This document shows positions 54,860 through 64,000 of a stretch of DNA of 64,000 nucleotides, one piece after another; within the stretch, counting starts at the first letter, position 1, and every line of letters begins with the position of its first letter. Location of the stretch: positions 8,177,875 to 8,241,874 of the forward strand of contig CAMZMU010000069.1 of NCBI GenBank assembly GCA_947311845.1, in the 5' to 3' direction. Both the position numbers and the translations under genes were made by a program. The notes below the pieces were generated by a model. It saw only the letters and a program-made list of their open reading frames with translations, did not search any database and had not been told where the DNA came from. This stretch comes from Poa pratensis (Eukaryota > Streptophyta > Magnoliopsida > Poales > Poaceae).

Positions 54860-57460
54860 TCACATACAGACAATAGCAAATGATGATAGTTTTGTCGAGG
54901 GCGTCTTGATTGTATAACTGAAAAAGTTCGGTAAACTCAACATGCACACACCGTATTCTTGGAAGTAGTGCTCATCCTTAACTACCGCCATGATACTGAT
55001 TTTCCCTTCCTTTGCGGCATTCAAGTAGTGCTCACCCTTAACTGCCGCCATGATACCGATTTTCCCTTCCTTTGCGGCATTCATGTACCATTTATGCAAC
55101 TGAAGCATTTTTGTTATTAGATACTTGACCTGCTCAGGTCTGACCAAAGACTTCCCGGCAACATATTTCCATGCTACCTGATCAGACATGGGGAAACCAG
55201 TGTCGCCTATGCGTTGTTGAGCAACACTAAGACCAGTACTGTCGTTCTGTACGGCCTTTTCGGGAAACACCTTGAGCGGGGGGACCGATTGTACATCCTG
55301 TTCTCCGAGCTGGGGAACTTTTTCCCCGCTTTTCCGCTGCTCCATCTGTGAGCTATATGACTTGTCAATACAGCTCTCATAGTCTGATGGCGGCTTTGGT
55401 TCCGGGTTCCATAAGTTATTGATGGTGCGGTCAACGACCTCCGGAGGTAGTTTCTGCCTTGGCTCGGGCTTTTTCGGTGCAAGTTGTCTTTTGACATCGG
55501 CAGACACGATCGCGTTGTTTTTCTCGATAGTCCTTTCCCAAGGTAACTTCTCAGGAGTCTTGTCTCTTGACTTCTTTCTACTTTTCTTCTTAATCGGCGA
55601 ATAAGTGAGCCTCCGCTTATTTAGCAGCGTAGTGGGTGGAGACGGCTGACGCGGCAGAGATCGAGATGGACTCGCGCTGGGGTCCCTCTCGGGGAGGGGT
55701 GGACTTTGCTGAGGTGGATTGCTACAAGGAGGGGTCGGTGGCCTTGGCGCCGAGACTGAAAACACGATGTATTTCTTGTTCCATAGAACGAAACCATGCT
55801 TGACTTCTCCCAGTGTCTTCTCCTCGTCACATCCAGGAATGTCAGGCTCCAGTGTGTCAAATCCCAGCATAATTTCATCCACCCTGACACGAGCATAGCC
55901 AACTGGAATCTGACCAAGATGGTAGCTTGCTCTAGGTTGATTTGGTAAAGCATAGCCGACCGCCATCTTGAAAGATATGTTCTTCATTGACATATGTAGC
56001 TCACAACTTGTCTTCGCCGTGACATCATCCACGGGGTAGTGAGCCGCCGGCGGTTCGAATTCAGATGCTTCTAGCTGCGTGGAACCCACGCTGCTTTTCC
56101 GCTGATCAGATGGGACGGCATCGACTTCAGGACATTCTGGCTGCTGCTGAGATGCTCTTTGCTGACTAATTGAGTCCAGTTGCTCCTTCTGCCGCTGCAC
56201 CCTGTGTTCCAATTCCGATAACCGGTCTAACTCCTTCTTCTTCTTTCTCTGACGGTTTCTATAACTGTCAGCGTACTCCGGAAACCCTTTCTTCCACAAA
56301 ACACTGGGTCTATAGCCTCGACATCGTCCAATGTGTTCAGGATTCCCGAGGGCGAGTGTCAGCTCATCGTTCTCTCTCTCAGGGCTGGTACTCTCCCTTT
56401 TGAACTTTTTCTATTGCGTCCTCAAGCTCTTTGGAGTTTTTTCAACTTTTTCCTTCCATTTTCCCTTTGCAACAATCCGCCCTGTCTGTGGGTCCAACGC
56501 TGCCCCATGCGCGTACAACCAGAACTTGGACCTCTCAGGCCAGTCCGCTGTCTGTGGAATGATCCCTTTAGCAAGCAGTTCTGCTTCAAAGGCTTCCCAC
56601 TTAGGCACGGCAGTCTTGTAGCCACCTGTCCCCAAAGTATGGTGATATGTCTTCTTCACAGCATTTGCCTTATTTATGGCCGATCGGGCTACAGCGGCAG
56701 ATGATTCCTTAAATGCCACAAATGCGGGTCAGTCATGTTTTATCTTCTCTAGTGCTCCAGTGAAATCTGGAGCTTGTTTTTTCTTCTGATAATTTCTACA
56801 TAATGTCTTCTTCCAGCTCTGGAATTGTGTGACCATCTTCTTAAGAGTCCACTGCTTGACTTTCTCCTTCTTGTCATCTGTGAGACCTCACGGTAGGTTG
56901 AAATGTGTCAAGAGCGTCTCCCAAAGCAAATATTTTCTTCTTTGGTTGACATAACTAGCTCCATCGTTGTCGTCCTTCGGCTTATGCCATTCTTCAATGG
57001 TGATCGGGATCATGTCCCTAACAAGAACTCTAGCTTGATTTATAAATTTGTGGTGGCTCTCTATGGGTTCTAGCGGTTCGCCATCATCACCAACTTTGTC
57101 GATCGATAACCTTGCACCATCACCCAATCTTTTGGTCGGGCCTCGTTTGCTTGGCGCAGATCCGGAGGGTTAAAAGAAAAATGATTCATTAATAAGTGCA
57201 ATACAAATCAATTAATGCATCTAGTGATCAATAGAGGATTAATATATATACCTTGCCGGAATTTGTTAAGGGCACTTCGTCGTATCTGCTTTCTTCTCTC
57301 TCAACTCCCTCACCGGAGTCGTTCAGAAATTGTGAGCTGAAATCATCTCCACCGACATCTTCTCCACCGGCATCTTCTCCACGTTGTGCAGCTTCATATA
57401 TAATCTGATATATTTGGTCTTCGCCCTCTTAGTCTCTGCCGGGGGCGTCCATAGCTCAAT
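54860..57460 (-). pseudogene. CACTA second protein (plant transposase-like), in pieces
   Basis: The main frame (54860-56299) encodes 479 aa: a basic coiled coil (ELDRLSELEHRVQRQKEQLD), a conserved block (SCELHMSMKNISFKMAVGYA, VGYARVRVDEIMLGFDTLE, KHGFVLW) and a Pro/Ser/Lys-rich linker. A second frame (56411-56719) has AFKESSAAVARSAINKANAV and KFWLYAHGAALDPQTGRIV, the plant En/Spm transposase-like (PF03004 type) region. A third (56888-57127) holds its N-terminal part. These are consecutive pieces of one CACTA protein separated by introns or frame breaks. Its role in the element is accessory DNA binding by analogy. Confidence 0.7.
54964..55083 (-). repeat. In-frame 60-bp tandem duplication in the CACTA second protein
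   Basis: AGTAGTGCTCATCC at 54964 recurs at 55024, with four differences across 60 bp. In protein this gives NAAKEGKIGIMAAVKGEHYL followed by a near copy of the same 20 residues. Confidence 0.9.
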
Positions 57461-58617
57461 GTCCCTGCAATCAATTATATATGCTTTCAATTTAGTAACA
57501 AGAATATGAATCTTAAAATTTGCATCTAAAATACTTCAAGGAACACACCTCACTAATATTGTTCAAAACGAGATAATTTTGCAATTTTAGTCCACTAATT
57601 TTCCACTAAAATTCATAGCAACTACAAATAACAAAAATGGTGTATCTAGGAGTGTTACAAAATGAACAAAGTGAACAAGATTACAAAGCATACAAATTTT
57701 AAACAACAAATTTCATACAAAATTTTCAAACTCATTTTAAACAACAAATTGTAAACAACAATTTTTAAACAACAAATTTCATACACAATTTTCAAACTCA
57801 TTTTAAACAACAATTTTTAAACAACAAATGTTAAACAACAATTTTCATTCTCATTTTAAACAAGAATTTTCATACTCATTTTAAACAACAAATTTTCTAA
57901 TACATTTTCCTAAAACATTTCTTACTATAATAACATTTCCTAATACATTTTCCTAATACATTTCTAACAAGTACTAAATTTTCTAATAACAGTTCTAATA
58001 CATTTCCTAATAACATTTCCTAAAATTACGAAACTACAAAGTACTAAATTTTTACATGTTGTATACAACATTTACTAATAGATCATACAATGCAGGAATA
58101 CACCACAGAAAATAGATCATACAATGCACGAATTCCTCTCCCTTAATTAAAAAAGGAAATTCCTCTCCCGCGCTGATCGTCTGGCCGTGGCTGCCGCTGG
58201 GCACATCGTCTGGCTGTGGCCGCCGCCACGTCTGGCCGAGCATGAACTAGGGCGAGAGGGAGAGGAGGACAAGCAACTCACCACGAAGTCGAAGGAACCC
58301 TTGGGGAGGCCGGAGGAGGTCGGGGCGGAGAAGATCAAGCGGCGACGGCTCTCGGCCGGAGTCGGGGAAGACGACGCGATTCGACGCGTCTCGGGCATCC
58401 CGGCATGCGTGATTCGCGGAGGAGGTAGAGGGGATCGCGGTGGACCTGGTCGGCGACGGCGGCACCCTTGGCGGTGATGGAGCACGTGGGGCAGACGGCG
58501 GCAGCCTGGCGGCGACGGAGCGCGCGGCGGCAAGTGCTGGAACTAGAAAGAACGGGGGGGGGGGGGGGGATCAGAGCGGACTAAAGGTATTTTTGGGGCA
58601 GAGTGCGAAATTAAGCG

Positions 58618-58672
58618 CGCGAAGCCCCTTTAGTCCCGGTTGGTATTGCCAACCGGGACTAAAGGGGCATTT
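58618..58672. repeat. CACTA subterminal hairpin
   Basis: CCCCTTTAGTCCCGGTTGG and CCAACCGGGACTAAAGGGG form a near-perfect palindrome around TATTG, the typical subterminal repeat of Caspar-like CACTA elements. A poly-G run of about 18 lies 50 bp upstream (about 58552-58569). Confidence 0.9.
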
Positions 58673-59232
58673 GAATAGCTTTTTCTGTTCTCCTTTTTCT
58701 TTTTTTGTTTTCTTTTATATGTATTGATTTAAGTCAAATTAGTTTCTAAAAATAAGTCAAATTAGTCAAATCAAGTCAAATTAGTTTCAATATTTGTAAA
58801 AATATTTTTAAAAAAATCATATCTACATTTTCTATTGATTTAATTGTCCAAATCAAGTCAAATTAGTTTCTAAAATTTTGTAAAAACCATATCTATATTT
58901 GAAAATATCCTCAACAAGTTTTGAAACATCCAATATATTTATAAAAATTATATCTATATTTTCTGATTTTTTTATATGTATTGATTTAATTGTCCAAATC
59001 TAGTCAAATTAGATTTTAATTGTCTATATTTGATTTAATTGTTTAATTGTAAACATCATATCTATTTGATTTAATTGTTTAATGGTCTATATTTGTAAAA
59101 ATCATATCTATATTTTTGAGTGAATCTTATAGCACTTGGTTGCAAATGGAGTCCTTTCTGTCTCATAGAACCATAACCAAAAAGGTTACATAAAAGGTTT
59201 AATACATTATTACACATCACCAACATCCATCT

Positions 59233-59930
59233 CTAGTGTTGGGGTATAAAACTTTTCTTCTTCGCGTATGTCGACCCTTTCTTCTGATTGCGCCGTAACC
59301 ATGGACAATTTTTATTACTTAACATGATGCTTGGCTCAGTGTTTAGTATGAAGGGCGGAATTTCATCAAACTTATTGTAATCTTCTGACATGTTTGTCTT
59401 GTCCTCCACTCCCACGATGTTTCTTTTCCCTGAACGAACTATGTGGCGCTTTGGCTCATCGTATGATGTATTCGCTTGCTTATCTTTTCTTTTTTTTCGG
59501 TTTGGTAGACATGTCCCTCACATAGAAAACCTGAGCCACTTCACTGGCTAGGACGAATGGTTTGGTATGGTACCCAAGATTCTTGAGATCCACTGTAGTC
59601 ATTCCGTACTGCGGGTCTACCTGTACCCGCCTGTCAGGTTGACCCATTTGTACCAAAACAAAGGGACCTTAAAACAAGATCCATAGACAAGTTCCCATAT
59701 CTGCTCTATGTAACCATAATATGTGTCCTTTTGCCCATTGTTGTTTGTTGTATCAAAGCGGACACCATTGATTTGGTTGGTGCTCTTTTTATGTTGGGCG
59801 GCCGTGTAAAATGTATTCCCATTTATCTCGTACCCTTGGAAAGTCAATATAGTCGAAGATGGTGACTTGGACAACAAGTATAGATGTTCTCCAACAGTGG
59901 TGTTATTAATGAGATGTGTTTGCAACCAAC
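59233..59930 (-). pseudogene. CACTA TNP2-type transposase, C-terminal part (DUF4216 region)
   Basis: Two frames read VPLFWYKWVNLTGG, then DPQYGMTTVDLKNLGYHTKP and ASEVAQVFYVRDMSTKPKKR, then SEDYNKFDEIPPFI and NCPWLRRNQKK before the stop at 59233. This is the C-terminal DUF4216 part of TNP2 transposases. A frame break lies near 59,620 and a second near 59,400. The catalytic core is absent, cut off at about 59,935. Confidence 0.8.
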
Positions 59931-59939
59931 CGCCCTACG

Positions 59940-60424
59940 CAGTAGATTGGTATTTCTATCCAACGGGAGAATAGTTCAGAGTAGCATAGTGAAGAGGAAA
60001 TATTTATGTATTCAATTATATTATTATTGTTGGGAGTGTCCACTAGTGAAAGTATGATCCCTAGGCCTTATTTCCAAGCATTGAAACACCGTTTGCTCTC
60101 ATTTTGTCTCATGTTTGCTTGCTGCCATTTTTATTTCAGATTGCAATTACCACTTATAATCATCCATATTACTTGCATTTCACTATCTCTTCGCCGAACT
60201 AGTGCACCTATACATCTGACAAGTGTATTAGGTGTGTTGGGGACACAAGAGACTTCTTGTATCTTAATTGCAGAGTTGCTTGAGAGGGATATCTTTGACC
60301 TCTACCTCCCTGAGTTCGATAAACCTTGGGTGATTCACTTAAGGGAAACTTGCTGCTGTTCTACAAACCTCTGCACTTGGAGGCCCAACACTGTCTACAA
60401 GAATAGAAGCGTGCGTAGACATCA
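59940..60424 (+). mobile_element. Athila-lineage Gypsy LTR (Sabrina/Fatima/WHAM-like), 3' part
   Basis: GAAAGTATGATCCCTAGGCC, CGCCGAACTAGTGCACCTAT and GGGGACACAAGAGACTTCTT are features I know from LTRs of this Triticeae group. The LTR would end GTAGACATCA at 60424, 10 bp before the primer-binding site. Its 5' part is missing or lies beyond recognition at the CACTA junction. Confidence 0.65.
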
Positions 60425-60434
60425 AGCTATTTTC

Positions 60435-60452
60435 TGGCGCCGTTGCCGGGGA
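60435..60452 (+). promoter_or_regulatory. Primer-binding site, tRNA-Asp type
   Basis: TGGCGCCGTTGCCGGGGA is complementary to the 3' end of plant tRNA-Asp, the usual primer of Athila-type Gypsy elements. This sets the element's orientation as plus. Confidence 0.85.
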
Positions 60453-63400
60453 GGTAAGGTAAAAGGTACTCACATCCTCCAGCTACTTAGCTATTTTCTA
60501 GCACTGTTGCTGACGTGTGAGTGCTTGAAGGTATTTCCTTTAGATTCTGCAGTTATATCTTTTTGTTTCTTGTTTTTATTTCACTAGTTAGGCTTAATGG
60601 AAAACAACAAAAAAATTAGAGATCTTTATGAAATTTATATTGAGTTAGGACATGATGTTTTGAAGAGAAAATTAAAAAACTATGGAAATTTTGCATGATG
60701 GTAGCAATGTTATTACATAAATTCTTTGTACACCATTATTGCTAATGCTATGGAAAAGTCTAAGCTTGGGGAAGCTGGTTTTGATGAATATGGTATTTTT
60801 AGTCCCCCAAGTTTTGAGGAGAAAAATTTTTTGATGATACTTTGCCTCCAATTTATGATGATATAATCATTGTGATGTTTTCAGTCCACCTACTATTGAG
60901 GATATAGTTTATGTTGATTATGATATGCCTCCTATTTATGATGATTACAATGATGGATGTGATAGTTTTACTCCCACTATTACTAATGAAACTGTTTTTA
61001 CTTATGTGGAGAGTATTGATACTTTTATGCATATGGATCATGGTAAGAATGTTTCATGTGATGGTTATATTGTGGATTTTATCAATGATGCTACTGAAAG
61101 TTTTTATGAGAGAGGGAGACATGACTTCATATACCACAATAATATTAAGTCTCCTCTCTTTTTGTTGAAAATTTTGAAGTTGCACTTGCTTTGCCTTCCT
61201 ATGCTAGTCACTTTGTGCTTTATTGATTTATTTTCTTACAAGATCCCAATTAATATTAAGTTTTTTACATTTTTCTCTTGATGCTCTCTTTTGCATTTCA
61301 ATTCTTGTTCCTATGTGAGCATCATTAAAACTATCATGGCTGTCCAGAAAACAGATTCCTAAGCTTCACTGCGAAAAATGTTAAAAATCACAGAAAAGGA
61401 ATTTTGACCTGAAATTTTACGACAGCAATCTTCAGTTATTAATACACATTTCATTAGTTCAAAATTTTCTGATTTGAGCAACGTAAGTGCCTCTGAAAAT
61501 TCACTCTTTACGGGCTGTCCAGTTTTTGACAGATTCTGTCTTTATTTTGCATTACTCTCATTACTTGTGTTTTGTGTAGTTCTATTGATCAAAGGGCAAT
61601 GCACAACCATAGTAACAGTAGCTAATGTTTAGAATCAACTCATGATATGTCTTTGCTGTACCTATGAGGATTTAATTTATGGAGACACTAACCCCTCTAA
61701 TCAAGTTTTATGTTGAGTTTTGTGTAAAGAGAATTTTTCAAGTGGAAGAGTTGAGGGTGATGAACAAAGATCAAGAGGGACAACCACTCAAGCTTGGGGA
61801 TGTTACCCCTAGACTCACCCAACATATATCAAATAAGTACAAGAATTCAAGCTTGGGGATGCCAAGCCACCTCACTCCAACCATCTTGATAACAAGTAAG
61901 TAAGCCTAGCTACATGGCTATAAAGAAAGCGCTTTACGGGAGGCAACCCGGTTGTTTTTATTTGTGTCCTCTTGCTGTAACAAGAGACTTAGTTTTAGTT
62001 TAGTTTCTGAATTTTTAATAAAGTGCCAAGTTTTACTCATTTTGGTTTGAAGAAGTTGCTTATAGCGTTCGGAGATTTTATTCCTGCACGAATCTGTGCA
62101 CGGTATGATTTTTAATTCTTATTCTGTAACTCCGAATGAGCTCATATTTGAACTGTAGTGCAACTTTTCATCCTCTGTATGCATGAATTTTTTCGGAATT
62201 TTTCGACAAAGTTAAGTAGGGTAGAAAAATACGTTTTGCTGCTGCTGTTTTTCTGGACAGATTCTGTCCCATTTTGTTTGATGCATGCTTAGAACTTTTA
62301 ACTTGAATCTTTTTGATCCAATTGAGTTTATGAGTAGGCATACAACATTATACACTTTCTGGACATCCATATGAATTTTTGTTCAAGGATTATATGCAGC
62401 AAGAAATCTATTTGTTTATCACTACTAATGCACCCCACAGAAAAAGAAATGGGAGAAACGGTGTTTTGAAGTTTTTTCACAGGGATTAGAGGAGATGCAC
62501 CAAGAGCTATCCAAGGATGGTGAAGACCATAAGCTTGGGGATGTGAAGACAACCCCACTGGACCTACACACTCTCGGTTTGCACACGTCTAACTTCTGTT
62601 TTTCGATCGAAACACTTTATCGCATAAACTTGGAGCGTCTTTTTGTTTGTTTTGGTTTGATTTTTATTTTGTGAGACCACCACACTATCATTTATATATG
62701 AGAGAGCTACTGGAAATTTGGGTTGATTTATGTTGGATGCTATTATTAGATTGGGAAAAGGGATGTTGGAGTTGATTTTAAAAGATACATATAGTTGCAT
62801 GATTCATGAGCTTGTTAATGAGTAATAATTTGCAAGTATTTTATCAAGAGCTATCTTTTATTCATGTTTTGATGCTGAATGTTACTTTACTTTGTTTAAC
62901 ATGGATTGTTAGTTCTATGGACACTCATGCATGCATTTAGATGGTCAACTTTCTCCCTCTTGCTAGCCCAAAAATTCCAACAAGCAAAAACTTGTTTCCA
63001 ACACCTTCAACCAAAGTTTTTCCAGTGAGTCCACCATATCTACCTATTAGCTTTATGCTATTCCGAGTATGTTTATCATGATATTTGTGTTATCTATACC
63101 TCTGAATGAAAATGCTTATGTTGTTGATTGTTATGGGAAAAGTTGGTTATAGAGCTCTCTCGAACTTGATGCACACTTTACTTTCATTGCATAAATAAAA
63201 CATGACCCATTGTGATTAAAATTATGATGTTGTGGCTTGACAAATGTCTTTGGTTGAGAGTTAGCTCATATGTGCTGTCACATGGCAAGCTTTCAACATG
63301 CACTTCATTTCATTTAGTTGATATCATGTACTTTTGTTTATGGATGCTTACCATGGGTGAAATAAATGTGGAAATGAAGTGAGTTTAAATGAGTTTGTAT

Positions 63401-64000
63401 AAATGGTTAGAGAGACGCCTGGGCCGCTAATCTAAGCCATGCATCATTCATGGTGGAAATTTACTTACATGCTATGGTGAACCTTCTGTGATACACCTTA
63501 CAATAAAAAGCTATCTAATGGTAAATAAAAAGGGTGTTGAGATTGTTCATTGTGTTTGTTTGTCTTGTCATTTTGATATGGGCTTGTTCCATATCCTGGG
63601 ACAAGAGGTACCCCAGTTGACGCTCTTAATGATACTATTATTACTTACAATGATATTTAACTTGAACTTGCTTTGTTTCCCAAGATGAGTAACACATGGA
63701 GTAGGTACTTGTATTCAAGGGGCATGAGACTTTCAACCTGTACTTTGTCAAGCACACTACTCATATTTGCTTTCACTTTAAACTTAATCATTCAAGATGC
63801 TATGATAGGGGAATGAGAGCTTGACACCAAGGATTACCACATTACAATCATTAACTTAAGTAGAGAAGTTCAGAAGTTAGATGAAACTTATTCATGCTTT
63901 ACCTCTACTCATATATATCTTTCCAAAGTGTCCACCTTTTATATTCAGATTTCATAAGAGTACTCTATGACCATTATAGGATGTTTTTACTTTTCATTAT
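60453..64000 (+). mobile_element. Internal region of the Athila-type element, no intact gag-pol
   Basis: From the ATG at 60597 a short frame (MENNKKIRDLYEIYIELGHD) runs about 33 codons to a stop. Degenerate frames continue (LGEAGFDEYGIFSPPSFEE; PPIYDDYNDGCDSFTPTITN; CDGYIVDFINDATESFYERG at 60925-61281). No gag, RT or integrase motif appears in 3.5 kb. GGGAGGCAACCCGGTTG at about 61938 and repeated AAGCTTGGGGATG motifs fit a non-autonomous member of this group. The other LTR is beyond the window. Remaining ORFs here are not credible genes. Confidence 0.6.

Larger units (their letters stand above)
53395..59935 (-). mobile_element. Degraded CACTA element, transposase truncated
   Basis: Subterminal GGGACTAA/CTTTAGTCCC repeats occur at 53415-53500 and 58560-58672. 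Between and beyond them lie CACTA proteins, all on the minus strand: the transposase C-terminus (59233-59930) and a multi-exon second gene (53764-57460). No CACTA termini are visible at either edge. The right edge meets Athila-type LTR sequence near 59,935. The AT-rich interior (57480-58060 and 58680-59200) has no gene. Confidence 0.75.

Overview
This window is nuclear DNA from a grass, most probably a Triticeae species (wheat, Aegilops or barley type). The evidence is a few intron-containing plant genes scattered among nested transposons: Ty3/Gypsy elements of the Tat and Athila (Sabrina/Fatima/WHAM-like) lineages, CACTA elements with GGGACTA or TTTGCCGTG subterminal repeats, LINEs, Stowaway and hAT MITEs. 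The ends of the window fall inside an F-box gene (left) and an Athila-type retrotransposon (right).

Left part (1-20,700). An F-box/LRR-type gene on the minus strand carries one in-frame stop codon. AT-rich repeat arrays with GC-rich heads follow. A SEC14-like phosphatidylinositol-transfer protein gene (minus strand, 13 coding exons, 7.7-13.9 kb) is reconstructed here with every exon junction in phase, one GC-AG intron and an antisense LINE inside an intron. Next come a LINE relic, a 2.4-kb TG...CA element with a CTATA target duplication and a GC-rich minisatellite, and two Stowaway MITEs.

Middle part (20,883-32,954). One complete 12-kb Tat-lineage Gypsy element has 506/503-bp LTRs and an AGTAT target duplication. 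Its gag-pol on the minus strand is broken by many one-base frameshifts. A separate six-exon antisense gene on the plus strand remains open for 908 codons.

Gene island (34-39 kb). An intact eight-exon 4'-phosphopantetheinyl transferase gene (plus) converges with the C-terminal half of a neprosin-domain gene (minus).

39.9-47 kb. A LINE tail is split by a 2.9-kb CACTA element. That CACTA carries an intronless DEDDy 3'-5' exonuclease gene with its own TATA box and all catalytic residues. It is the most unusual item in the window. A 186-bp triplicate repeat, a foldback element, a small conserved-looking 90-aa gene and an hAT MITE with a perfect 8-bp target duplication follow.

47-64 kb. A Copia gag fragment and a four-exon KRP-type cyclin-dependent kinase inhibitor gene lie between two oppositely oriented CACTA-like ends. 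Then come another AT-rich array, a diverged direct repeat, a degraded CACTA element (transposase C-terminus, second ORF and Ulp1-like domain) and the 5' part of an Athila-type element. Apart from the host genes, almost all the sequence is transposon-derived. No RNA genes or CRISPR arrays were seen.
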